Below are positions 18,401-26,245 of a stretch of DNA of 64,000 nucleotides, one piece after another. The notes under the pieces are model-generated. The model was not told the DNA's origin, ran no database searches, and saw only the letters and a program-made list of their open reading frames with translations. The stretch comes from CAJQLB01 sp905479065 (GTDB lineage: Bacteria > Bacteroidota > Bacteroidia > Flavobacteriales > Flavobacteriaceae). A program made the translations under genes and the position numbers. Each line of letters begins with the position of its first letter. Position 1 is the first letter of the stretch. The stretch spans positions 1,240,001 through 1,304,000 of the forward strand of contig OX044364.1 in NCBI GenBank assembly GCA_943846735.1. Direction: 5' to 3'.

Positions 18401-18650
18401 ATTGAAAGACCTATTAAAATTAAACATAACTGTATATGCTGATAATGACTCAAAAACTATAGAAATAAATCATGACTTGAATCAAAGTTTATCGGTAACA
18501 TTATTTAATATTTTGGGTTCGAGTGTCATGGATGTAAAAAATGTTAGCCAAACAGCAACATTAAACGTAAATCATCTAAAAACTGGAGTTTATATTTTAA
18601 TAGGAAAATCTTCAGGAAAGTATTTTTCTAAAAAATTACTTCTTTATTAA
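15423..18650 (+). CDS. Pectate-lyase-like beta-helix protein + FN3 + Pmp-like beta-helix + T9SS domain
   Basis: 1075 residues. A signal peptide (1-24, ending ILAQ) is followed by a pectate-lyase-superfamily right-handed helix (about 25-530). It has an N-terminal 'IQAAIDQV' segment, 'GALLLLPGEYPVSGEL', 'GVVIRGSG' and a His/Arg-rich patch 'SHRRWGQGILWDN'. Next come an FN3-like domain (about 535-620, 'YILERSSNG', 'YFYRLKATN'), a Pmp-like helix (about 624-975) and a T9SS tail. The first domain resembles proteins annotated as pectate lyase-like or putative polysaccharide lyases; its activity is unproven. An in-frame TTG at 15387 is possible, but the ATG at 15423 begins the signal peptide. The helix is nearly identical to that of the fusion gene at 9760, and the 3' end to that of the gene at 8098. 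Confidence 0.8.
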   Translation: MKKIRNLKLVVIYVLVFLPSVILAQYEPSILYYNNSNQLVYVSDEDGNHIPDFSYVGYKNGEEPLPNVEVVLEISPISGDNTAHIQAAIDQVEALALNENGHRGALLLLPGEYPVSGELIVNNSGVVIRGSGDGENPTLNTIIRGVGNIPDERTLIRIGTNNKSGFGGQVAGTRQDIISPYIPTGSRTFEVADASVYTIGDNIIIKHPSTTEWLATVDNGGTGSDAPWNPGEINLVFNRHITNIEGNKIQVATPIYDKLDRSLSQSYVYTYNGNSQLKECGIENLRIFIESSGVTGRDHVKTAINMIGVDNSWIKGVTTLRVSDQGIKFDEATRCSVVDTKVLEMHGPISGGWRYNFEVTDFCNNILFENCTASNGRHTFVANGASDVNGIVFTNCSSTGDYTRSESHRRWGQGILWDNISWTNTNVTGILGLHNRGSYGTGHGWTLTNGVAWNINAPNNQIAIQKPPVGQNYAIGCNATVNNAGPFNYPVGYIEGTGENLLIQSLYTAQFQDRMTHGVLPDTPGKLFPNDYVYTNEERYIELTWHDVSIEEENYILERSSNGIDFLTIATLPANTETYTDTELDQENYFYRLKATNSIGTSPASNTVQSNDYQSPTQIIYVSATGAGAMDGSSESNAFGNFGTAMANIDSEGDKLIIIGAITPNGQNLTSKSFTFSIEGLDASSTIEGNGSTGRLFTINGATSADVTFKNLTFLNNTTTLAGGGVFFNNNAGASATFENCTFNGNSVTNNAGGGVIFSANGNLTITDCVFENNMSSDKGGAIIAANSGNINISGSLFDGNSATKGGAIAITGNGVDFVLSTSTFVNNTVSSSGGGALYLAGTNANSSITNTTIFNNSVTFTSLNQSTGGGIRIEGARPFTITNSLIYGNFVSDGSETSPSDIGGPPAVELTLINSLTQKIEPVLVQVGDPDGNDVFSTSITDADLSTSNLTFNATSGNVEYDSVDISLDSPIDFGTDGNDAGSWDSGLTFLSLKDLLKLNITVYADNDSKTIEINHDLNQSLSVTLFNILGSSVMDVKNVSQTATLNVNHLKTGVYILIGKSSGKYFSKKLLLY
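17286..18272 (+). repeat. Long direct repeat A, copy 2 (~987 bp)
   Basis: Second copy of the module at 12655-13641, encoding the Pmp-like helix of the lyase-like gene. It overlaps repeat B copy 2 (17910-18707), so this gene looks like a mosaic joining the two other genes' 3' parts. Confidence 0.9.
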
Positions 18651-18707
18651 TAACAACAGTAATAAATCAAATTTGAAAATAGAGGTTTTTTTAAAACCCC
18701 TGTTTTT
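17910..18707 (+). repeat. Long direct repeat B, copy 2 (~800 bp)
   Basis: Second copy of 8947-9744, extending through the stop codon and terminator. Similarity stops just after the terminator T run. Confidence 0.9.
18681..18707 (+). terminator. Terminator copy with one stem mismatch
   Basis: Duplicate of the hairpin at 9718 with AGAGG instead of AGGGG. The A at 18683 faces a C and breaks the GC part of the stem. It lies between the lyase-like gene and susC, so it may be leakier than its twin. Confidence 0.55.
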
Positions 18708-18749
18708 ATATGCTCATATTAATTAACGTTTTTCTATAATAAGTTAAAT

Positions 18750-18777
18750 ATTAAGCAAATATTAATTGTAAATTAAG
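18750..18777 (+). promoter_or_regulatory. Operator candidate 3, upstream of susC: three ATTAA repeats at 11-bp spacing
   Basis: ATTAAG at 18750, ATTAAT at 18761 and ATTAAG at 18772; spacers CAAAT and TGTAA. The susC start is at 18867. No convincing -7 box was found. This site would control the whole susC-to-manA gene run. Confidence 0.7.
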
Positions 18778-18866
18778 TAATATGATTTCTTTTACAAATA
18801 GAAAAGTTTAAAATGATTTTGAAATATTTATATAAAATCAAAATACTCAAAAACAAAAATTGATTT

Positions 18867-21800
18867 ATGAATAAATTAAAATATAGTATACTACTTGTGT
18901 TTTTACCTTTTTTAGGTTTTTCTCAAACAAATTTAATTCAAGGTAATGTCAAAGATAAGGTTGGAGAACCAATTCCAGGAGTAACAATTTTGGTTAAGGG
19001 TACTTCCATAGGAACTACAACAGATATTGACGGAAATTTTGTGATTGATACAAAAGATCAAAAATTAGGGATTATAAAATTTAGTTATTTAGGTTTCAGT
19101 AATAAAGAAATCAGATTCAATGAAAATTTAAAAGAAATTGATGTCATTTTAGATGAATCAATTGAGCAACTAGATGCAGTTGTAATAACTGCGTTAGGAA
19201 TTAAAAGAGAGAGGAAATCTCTGGCTTATTCTACACAAAAAATACAAACCGAAGATTTGACCGAAGCTAGGTCTACAAATGTCCTAAATGCGCTTTCAGG
19301 TAAAGCCTCGGGTGTACAAGTTGTTAATTCTTCTACACCAACAGGTACAACTAGAGTTATAATAAGGGGACTAACTTCTATTACTGGTGATAACCAACCA
19401 CTTTATGTTATTGATGGAATCCCATTGGACAGCTCTCCCGGTGATGGAGGGGTATCTGTATGGAATTCGGGTGATGATATAGATTTAGGGAGCCCTTTAT
19501 CAACAATTAATCCAGACGACATTGAATCAATCCAAGTACTGAAAGGAGCAAACGCATCTGCACTTTATGGATCAAGAGCTTCCAATGGGGTCGTATTAAT
19601 AACTAGTAAAACAGCCAATAAAAAAAATGGCGCAAAATTAAAAGTTTTCATTAATTCTAATCTCTCTGTAATTTCAAACAGAGAATATCCATACTACCAG
19701 TATGTCTACGGTGCAGGAGATCAAGGGAGAACCGTAACTGCAGGCAGGCCTGTAGATTCTGAAACAGGACTCCCCGCAGTTGGAAACTATTTAAGAGCTT
19801 ATGGTATGCCCTTTTTGGGACAACAAATTTTGAACTATAATGGAACTGTAGGAACTTACAAACCCAACACAAATAACGTAAAAGAACTTTACAAAGTAGG
19901 AACTGTTGCTACAACCTCATTTGCATTTTCAAGAGCTGGAGAAAAAAGTACATTCAGGTTTTCTTATGCCAATACCATGGGAGATCATGTTATAGATAGA
20001 ATGGAGAAAATAAATAGAAATAATGTTGCTTTTCGATTTTCTCGAAACATTACAGAGGGTCTTAACGTAAGCGCAAATTTAAGATACGTCAATCAACTCG
20101 TTACAAACAGACTTTATCAAAACGGGAGTAATCGTAATCCTGCAAGTAATTATATTTGGATGTTACCAAACATGTCAAGAGCTAATTTAAACCCGTACAA
20201 AGATGAAAATAATAATGCATTCGTCTATCGAGGGGAATTTAATAACCCTTATTGGAATATCTATGAAAATTCTAACCAGGACGACCTTAACAGAGTTGTA
20301 GGAAATTTAACTTTAGACTGGAATATTACAAAGGGTCTAAGTTTAAGGTCTCGAATTAATGGAGCAGTTAATAAAATTGACAGATATGAGTTTAATAATT
20401 TAGGTGCTGCATATGACCCCAATGGGCTTTACCGAGAAGTAAATATTAATCGAGAAAATTGGAATTATGAAGCTATTCTTAACTATTCTACTAAAATAAA
20501 GAACATCTCTTTAGTTACGCTTTTGGGTGTTAATAAATTTGATTTGAGAACATCAGGAAAAAGAGTGACAGCTATATCAATTAAAGAGCGTGATATTAAA
20601 AATTCATCAAATGGTGATGAATTTTTACCAACCCTTTATTTACCCAACAATAAAACAATCAATTCAATCTTCAGTTCTATTTCAATAGGCCTGAAGGACA
20701 CTTATTACCTTGATATTACCGGAAGAAACGATTGGTCATCAACTTTACCCTCAAGCAATAATTCCTATTTTTATCCTTCAATAGGAGCAACAACTGTTTT
20801 TACAAATTTGTTGCCATCGAGCAGTTTTATAAACTACGGCAAAGTAAGAGCTTCTTATGCTCAGGTTGGTAGTGATACGTCTTTCGATAGACTCGTTAAT
20901 AACTTTATTGAAGGTGGCACTTACAATCAAACACAATGGTTTGCCTTACAATCACAAAGAAATAATCCTACCCTTAAACCCGAAATGACAACTTCTAAGG
21001 AATTTGGAATAGAATTAGAATTGTTTAATAAAAGGGTTTCCTTGGATGCTACTGTTTACAGATCTGCAACAAATGATCAAATTATACCTGTTAGAGTGAC
21101 ACCCACATCAGGGTTTATATCAAAATTTATCAATGCGGGAGAAATTCAAAACGATGGTATTGAACTATTTTTATCTGCCAAAATTTTCGATAAACAGTTT
21201 AAATGGAAAACAGATTTAAACTGGTCAAAAAATGAATCTAAAGTCATCTCATTAACACCGGGAACCGATAGATTATTACTAAGAAACTGGTTTAATGTTG
21301 GAGTATTCGCCGAAGTTGGGCAACCTTTTGGAAATATAAGAGGAAATGCACCCGCGAGGGATGCCGAAACAAAGACTCCATTAGTTTTTCCAAACGGAAG
21401 AATTAGATGGGATAACGATCAACTTTTAGGAAATGCACAACCTGATTGGATTGGAAGTGTGAGAAATGCGTTTTCGTACAAAGGGTTGAGTTTAAATGTT
21501 TTGGTAGATGTGAAAATGGGTGGTGATCTATTTTCAGCAAGCATGGTAAAATCTAGTAATTATGGGATTCATGCAGAAACGTTGGCAGGAAGAGAAGCAT
21601 ATTTATTTTCATCTATGATTCTTGGAGAGAATAACAACGAGAGAGCTGGGAATGGCTTATTTGGAAACCCTTATGGGGATTCTGAAAGGCCAAAAGGAAG
21701 AACTTACGAAAATTCGGCTGTTGGTGTTCAAGATGCTGATGGAAATTGGGTCGCTCAGAGAGATTCAGATGGAAACATAATATACGCTAATATTTGGTTG

Positions 21801-22106
21801 AGTCCTCAGTTATATGGTTTTGATGGAATACAAGATCAAACAAGATTTGTTTATGACGCCTCATATGTTAAATTAAGAGAAGTTGTCTTTGGGTATACAT
21901 TTCCTCCAAGAATTTTAAAAAAATTAAAAAATATTAAACATCTTAAAGTTTCTCTTGTAGGTAGAGACTTATGGACTATTTACAGAAATACGCCTCAAGG
22001 AATTGATCCTGAGGCAGGAACCACATCTGGAAACGGACAAGGTATTGAATTTGGTTCTTTTTTACCTACAAGAACTGTAGGAGTTAACGTCAAAATAGCA
22101 TTCTAA
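18867..22106 (+). CDS. SusC-like TonB-dependent outer-membrane receptor
   Basis: 1079 residues, normal SusC length. A signal peptide (1-19, ending GFSQ) is followed by a CarboxypepD_reg-like domain (about 22-105: 'IQGNVKDKVGEPIPGVTILV', 'GTTTDIDGNFVI'). A TonB-box-like stretch and the plug domain follow (about 110-235: 'NALSGKASGVQV', 'IIRGLTS', 'PLYVIDGIPLD', 'ALYGSRASNGVVLITSK'). The 22-strand barrel ends in a C-terminal aromatic residue (VNVKIAF). It imports oligosaccharides through the outer membrane with the SusD partner encoded 1 base downstream. First gene of a tightly spaced run of 11 genes reaching manA, preceded by operator candidate 3. Confidence 0.96.
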   Translation: MNKLKYSILLVFLPFLGFSQTNLIQGNVKDKVGEPIPGVTILVKGTSIGTTTDIDGNFVIDTKDQKLGIIKFSYLGFSNKEIRFNENLKEIDVILDESIEQLDAVVITALGIKRERKSLAYSTQKIQTEDLTEARSTNVLNALSGKASGVQVVNSSTPTGTTRVIIRGLTSITGDNQPLYVIDGIPLDSSPGDGGVSVWNSGDDIDLGSPLSTINPDDIESIQVLKGANASALYGSRASNGVVLITSKTANKKNGAKLKVFINSNLSVISNREYPYYQYVYGAGDQGRTVTAGRPVDSETGLPAVGNYLRAYGMPFLGQQILNYNGTVGTYKPNTNNVKELYKVGTVATTSFAFSRAGEKSTFRFSYANTMGDHVIDRMEKINRNNVAFRFSRNITEGLNVSANLRYVNQLVTNRLYQNGSNRNPASNYIWMLPNMSRANLNPYKDENNNAFVYRGEFNNPYWNIYENSNQDDLNRVVGNLTLDWNITKGLSLRSRINGAVNKIDRYEFNNLGAAYDPNGLYREVNINRENWNYEAILNYSTKIKNISLVTLLGVNKFDLRTSGKRVTAISIKERDIKNSSNGDEFLPTLYLPNNKTINSIFSSISIGLKDTYYLDITGRNDWSSTLPSSNNSYFYPSIGATTVFTNLLPSSSFINYGKVRASYAQVGSDTSFDRLVNNFIEGGTYNQTQWFALQSQRNNPTLKPEMTTSKEFGIELELFNKRVSLDATVYRSATNDQIIPVRVTPTSGFISKFINAGEIQNDGIELFLSAKIFDKQFKWKTDLNWSKNESKVISLTPGTDRLLLRNWFNVGVFAEVGQPFGNIRGNAPARDAETKTPLVFPNGRIRWDNDQLLGNAQPDWIGSVRNAFSYKGLSLNVLVDVKMGGDLFSASMVKSSNYGIHAETLAGREAYLFSSMILGENNNERAGNGLFGNPYGDSERPKGRTYENSAVGVQDADGNWVAQRDSDGNIIYANIWLSPQLYGFDGIQDQTRFVYDASYVKLREVVFGYTFPPRILKKLKNIKHLKVSLVGRDLWTIYRNTPQGIDPEAGTTSGNGQGIEFGSFLPTRTVGVNVKIAF

Positions 22107-22107
22107 T

Positions 22108-23868
22108 ATGAAAATCAATAAAAAAAACTATTCAATAATAAAACTATCATTAGTTGCTACAATTATTACTTCTTCATGTACCAATAATTTTGAAGAGATT
22201 AACACAAATGAGTTTGAATATAATGATGCTACACCTGAGCAAATTTTCACAGGTGTAGTGAAAAACACGCTTGATCTTGTTGGTGGAGTGATGAATGATC
22301 AAATGTTTAATACATATGCTAGTTATTATGGTGGAAAAGGTGGTCAATTTCCAAGATATTTTTATCAAGAAAGCACCCTTGATAACTACTGGATTAAATT
22401 TTACGTAAATATTTTAAAAAACAATCAAGAGATCATAGATAAGTATTCTGATGATCCAAATTATAGAAACAGGACTTACATTGCTCGTATTTGGAAAAGT
22501 TACGTCTATTCGGTCATGGTTTCAACCTTTGGTGGAGTACCCTATCAAGATGCCTTATCAGGCCAAAGCTATGCTAGTTATGATTCAGAAGAATTTATTT
22601 ACGACAAAATTTTATCCGAGCTTGAAGAGGCAGCGTCTAACATAAATATTTCTGGTGATGTTTTATCAGAGGACCCATTATTCGATGGCGATTTAATTAA
22701 ATGGAAGAAATTTGCAACCACACTTCGTTTAAAAATTGCTCTTCGTATTTCTGAGGGGTTTCCTGTACTTGCCCAAGAACACGGCTCAAGTGCTATGGCA
22801 AATGAAGGCAATTTGATAAGTTCTAGTTCCGATAATGTATCAATGAAATGGGGAACATCTCAAGAAAATTGGTCATACAATTATTCTAAATATGTATTTT
22901 TACAAGCGAATGACGATGTTGTTCCTTACATAAATTTTCATTTCCTATTAAATTTAAAAACTTACTCAGATCCAAGATTATACAAATTAATAGAGCCTTC
23001 TACACAACCAATACTCATTACTGACCAAGTATTCAAGTCAGGATCACAAACCGAATTAATTACAGTAAGATATGAATTACCATATTTTGGTAGACCACTT
23101 GGTGGAAATAGTGTTGTTGATGGTTGGAATTTGAATGGAAATGATAATATATTAGGAGGTATTCCTACTAATACATTCTCTCGCCTCAAAGAAGATCTTT
23201 TTATGACAGCAAATATGTCTTATAATATCATTACTTACGCTGAAACAAATTTCATAAAAGCAGAAGCTCAGTTATTAGGCTGGGGTGGCTCCTTGAGTGC
23301 AGAGCAATACTATTATAATGGTATTGATGCATCATTTGAACAGTATGGCGCTAATGGATCTTTAGAATATAAAGAAAAAGATGGCATAAAATGGGGTACA
23401 TCTAGTATCGGTGACAGAGGATTGTTTGGTTTAGTAACAAGTGGTATTTCATCAGACTCTTTTGATAAAATAGCAAGACAGCGTTGGTTAGCAAGTTTTA
23501 ACCAAGGGCATGATATCTGGTGTATGCAGAAAAGAACTAGAAGATTACCATTAATAGACCATTTTAATCCAGACGGTGCTACAGGTCTAGACTATTCAGC
23601 TTTACCTGAAAGAATGATATACCCCCCTGTTTCAGAGTCAATTTTAAATGGTCAAGCTTTACAAGAAGCAATTTCAAATTTGCCAAATTCAATACCGGGA
23701 TATCCAATTGGCAATTCATTGTACAATTCTTTAAAAATGAATAAATCATACACTCCTATTTTATGGGAAACCTTAATTCCTGAATACAATCAAGATTTCG
23801 CAAATCATTTTTATGGTGATTCTGAGGATGATTTAATCGCTGCTGGAGTTATTTACACAATAATCTAA
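22108..23868 (+). CDS. SusD/RagB-family glycan-binding lipoprotein
   Basis: 586 residues. A lipoprotein signal with lipobox 'TSSC' (Cys24) is followed by the SusD-like fold. It starts 'NNFEEINTNEFEYNDATPEQIFTGV', has the TPR-containing helical part (about 60-330), and ends with 'RQRWLASFNQGHDIWCMQKRTRRL'. It resembles the SusD-like subgroup whose opening is 'F..IN.NP......P...L'. It acts as the lid over the SusC barrel and binds the incoming glycan at the cell surface. The gene starts one base after susC, the standard SusCD pair. The sequence does not reveal the ligand; the neighbouring enzymes suggest alpha-mannose-rich oligosaccharides. Confidence 0.93.
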   Translation: MKINKKNYSIIKLSLVATIITSSCTNNFEEINTNEFEYNDATPEQIFTGVVKNTLDLVGGVMNDQMFNTYASYYGGKGGQFPRYFYQESTLDNYWIKFYVNILKNNQEIIDKYSDDPNYRNRTYIARIWKSYVYSVMVSTFGGVPYQDALSGQSYASYDSEEFIYDKILSELEEAASNINISGDVLSEDPLFDGDLIKWKKFATTLRLKIALRISEGFPVLAQEHGSSAMANEGNLISSSSDNVSMKWGTSQENWSYNYSKYVFLQANDDVVPYINFHFLLNLKTYSDPRLYKLIEPSTQPILITDQVFKSGSQTELITVRYELPYFGRPLGGNSVVDGWNLNGNDNILGGIPTNTFSRLKEDLFMTANMSYNIITYAETNFIKAEAQLLGWGGSLSAEQYYYNGIDASFEQYGANGSLEYKEKDGIKWGTSSIGDRGLFGLVTSGISSDSFDKIARQRWLASFNQGHDIWCMQKRTRRLPLIDHFNPDGATGLDYSALPERMIYPPVSESILNGQALQEAISNLPNSIPGYPIGNSLYNSLKMNKSYTPILWETLIPEYNQDFANHFYGDSEDDLIAAGVIYTII

Positions 23869-23874
23869 ACTATT

Positions 23875-24951
23875 ATGAAACATTATAAAATAATTCATTT
23901 TTTATTTCTCCTTGCTGCATTTTTTTCATGTACAGAGGATGCTGTTGTAACTGATGATGACAATATTTTAAATTACGAAGTCCCTTTTGAGCCTATTATT
24001 TCAGATTACTTAGTCGGCGCTCAATATACTCGATTTGTAAGAAGAAATAATGTTCCAGAGGAGCCAAGTATTGGAATATATAACGGAAACGTAGCAGATC
24101 CACTTGTTTATGAACAACACGTTAATCAAGCCAATACTGCTGGTATAGATTTTTTTATTTTCCAATTTCGTTCTGCTAATAATTCTAATTTAAATAACCA
24201 AGATGCTACTTATATAAATGATCTTCAAACTGCATCTAATTCACAAGATGTAAATTTTGCACTTTCATATAATTTTGCAAATATGGGGCTAAACAATAAT
24301 CGACGAATCGAAGACGCAGGATTAGTTCAAAGATTTATAGATGATTTCAAATTAATGATTCCATTTTTTAATCAACCTAACTACATGAAAGTAGACGAGA
24401 AAAATATAGTTTATATTTTTAACAGCCATGTTCTACATTCTAATGATAATGCTGCTCTTTACCAATCCATGAGAGATGAATTATCCGCTATGGGTGTAGA
24501 GTTATACTTAATTGGGATGCAAAATCAATGGACTCCAACTTTGAGATTTGACTTTAGATTTGTAAATGGGGTTGATGCAGTAACGCACTCCCCTTATGCC
24601 ATAGTCAATCAAAATGATTATGACCGTTTTACCTATTTTCACAGAATTGTCAACCTTGCATGGGAATATCACAAAGACACTTGGTTGAGTTATAATATAG
24701 AATACATACCTACGATAGCACCTTCTGTAAACCTAAAAATAATCAATAGTGGAAGCCCTACATACGTCATAGACAAAAATGAAGATTGGTTTAGAGCCCA
24801 TTGTAATGTTGCAAGAAGAGCGGTAGGGACCAATAAAATAGTTCTATTAGATTCATTCAATGATTGGAATAAAGGTACGCAGCTAGAATCAGCAGACACA
24901 TATCAAAATGAGTACTTAAATATTCTGAGAGAAGAATTTAAAGTTAATTAA
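23875..24951 (+). CDS. GH99-like lipoprotein in the SusE/F position, catalytic acids replaced
   Basis: 358 residues. Lipobox 'FFSC' (Cys19) and a Thr/Asp linker precede a GH99-like/WbsX-type TIM barrel (about 45-355: 'VGAQYTRF', 'TAGIDFFIFQFRS', 'NIVYIFNSHVL', 'VLLDSFNDWNKGTQLE'). In GH99 enzymes the last motif is 'FNEWHEGTQ' with an EXXE catalytic pair. Here the two positions are Asp330 and Lys333, so the classical mechanism looks lost. It sits directly after susD, where PULs usually encode SusE/SusF-type surface glycan-binding proteins. A binding role is inferred; a divergent catalytic mechanism is possible. Spacing of 6 bases on both sides shows it is part of the operon. Confidence 0.72.
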   Translation: MKHYKIIHFLFLLAAFFSCTEDAVVTDDDNILNYEVPFEPIISDYLVGAQYTRFVRRNNVPEEPSIGIYNGNVADPLVYEQHVNQANTAGIDFFIFQFRSANNSNLNNQDATYINDLQTASNSQDVNFALSYNFANMGLNNNRRIEDAGLVQRFIDDFKLMIPFFNQPNYMKVDEKNIVYIFNSHVLHSNDNAALYQSMRDELSAMGVELYLIGMQNQWTPTLRFDFRFVNGVDAVTHSPYAIVNQNDYDRFTYFHRIVNLAWEYHKDTWLSYNIEYIPTIAPSVNLKIINSGSPTYVIDKNEDWFRAHCNVARRAVGTNKIVLLDSFNDWNKGTQLESADTYQNEYLNILREEFKVN

Positions 24952-24957
24952 TGATTA

Positions 24958-26232
24958 ATGAAAAAGGTACTTAAATTTTTCATCTGTATAATATTCTTGT
25001 GCAGTTGTAGAACTAGTAAAAACTTAATTGCAAACACGACTCCAGTTGGTAACTCAATTGATGGGAAAATTTTGGCTGGTTATCAAGGTTGGTTTAATGC
25101 CGAAGGAGATGCGTCTGGTTTAGGTTGGAAGCATTACAGTAATAACAAAGGTTTTAAGCCAGGCAATATAAATATTGACTTCTGGCCTGAATTGACTGAA
25201 TATTCTAAAAATTACACCTATAAAACTCCTTTTAAACATTCTGATAGCAAAACGGCTTCTTTATTTAGCTCAGTAGATTACAAAACCATCTCACTTCATT
25301 TTAAATGGATGAAAGAATATGGCATTGATGGTGTGTTTGTACAGCGTTTTTCCGTGGCTTTAACAAAAGAAAAAAAGAGAAAAAAAAATCTATTTAAAGT
25401 ATTTGATAATTGTTTCAAGAGTGCAAAAGAACATGATAGGGTGATTAGTTTAATGTACGATTTGACTGGATCCAAAAGTAAAAATGTTGTTGAAGTCATT
25501 AAAAATGATTGGAAAAAACTAGTAAAAAAATATGAATTAAATGATCCAAAAAATCCAAACATTTTAACCTTTAAAGACAAACCGGTCGTTTCTATCTGGG
25601 GAGTTGGTTTTAGAGATAATAGGGAGTACTCATTAGAGGATATCAAAGAACTTATTAATTTTTTCAAAAATGATTCAACATATGGCGGATGTGCTGTGCT
25701 TTTAGGAGTACCTACAGGATGGAGAACTTTATCCCGAGACGCAACGACTGACACTCAACTACATGATATAATAAAATCTGCTGACATCGTGCATCCATGG
25801 ACACCAGGTCGATATTATGATCTGGCGAGTGCTGATCTTCATAAAAACACTATTATTGAAGACAAAAAGTGGTGCGATGAAAACGAACTCCTTTACATGC
25901 CTGTCGTGTTTCCCGGGTTTAGTTGGTCAAATCAGAAAAGAGACCCTAAACTATTTAATCAAATTCCAAGATTAAATGGTGACTTTTTGTGGAGACAATT
26001 TTACAATACAATTTCCTCAGATGTAAAAACAATCTATGTAGCCATGTTTGATGAAATGGATGAAGGGACTTGTATTTTTAAAATAGACAATAATCCACCT
26101 GAAGGAGGAAAAAGTAAATTCTTAACCTATGAAGGATTGCCTTCAGATTATTATTTATGGCTTACAGGAATAGCTGGAAAAATGCTGCGACAAGAAATTC
26201 CTGTATCTATACAAAAACCTATATATCCCTAA
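24958..26232 (+). CDS. GH71/GH99-like lipoprotein glycosidase
   Basis: 424 residues. Lipobox 'FLCSC' precedes a GH71/GH99-like TIM-barrel domain (about 35-420): 'GYQGWFNAEGDASGLGWKHY', 'EYGIDGVFVQRF', 'VSIWGVGF', 'HPWTPGRYYD', 'MPVVFPGFSW' and 'MFDEMDEGTCIF'. E366 and E369 fit the EXXE catalytic pair of GH99 endo-alpha-mannosidases/mannanases. It is a close relative of the second domain of the fusion protein encoded at 9760-14025 (for example the shared 'YEGLPSDYYLWLTG'). Likely an outer-membrane-anchored endo-acting alpha-mannan enzyme, but the family is poorly characterised and the linkage is unknown. Between the GH99-like lipoprotein gene and the GH92 gene in the main operon. Confidence 0.78.
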   Translation: MKKVLKFFICIIFLCSCRTSKNLIANTTPVGNSIDGKILAGYQGWFNAEGDASGLGWKHYSNNKGFKPGNINIDFWPELTEYSKNYTYKTPFKHSDSKTASLFSSVDYKTISLHFKWMKEYGIDGVFVQRFSVALTKEKKRKKNLFKVFDNCFKSAKEHDRVISLMYDLTGSKSKNVVEVIKNDWKKLVKKYELNDPKNPNILTFKDKPVVSIWGVGFRDNREYSLEDIKELINFFKNDSTYGGCAVLLGVPTGWRTLSRDATTDTQLHDIIKSADIVHPWTPGRYYDLASADLHKNTIIEDKKWCDENELLYMPVVFPGFSWSNQKRDPKLFNQIPRLNGDFLWRQFYNTISSDVKTIYVAMFDEMDEGTCIFKIDNNPPEGGKSKFLTYEGLPSDYYLWLTGIAGKMLRQEIPVSIQKPIYP

Positions 26233-26245
26233 TATCGTATTATAA

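Noticed and set aside
8947..18707. Long repeats as insertion sequences
   Set aside because: The repeated DNA is coding beta-helix and T9SS sequence without terminal inverted repeats or a transposase.
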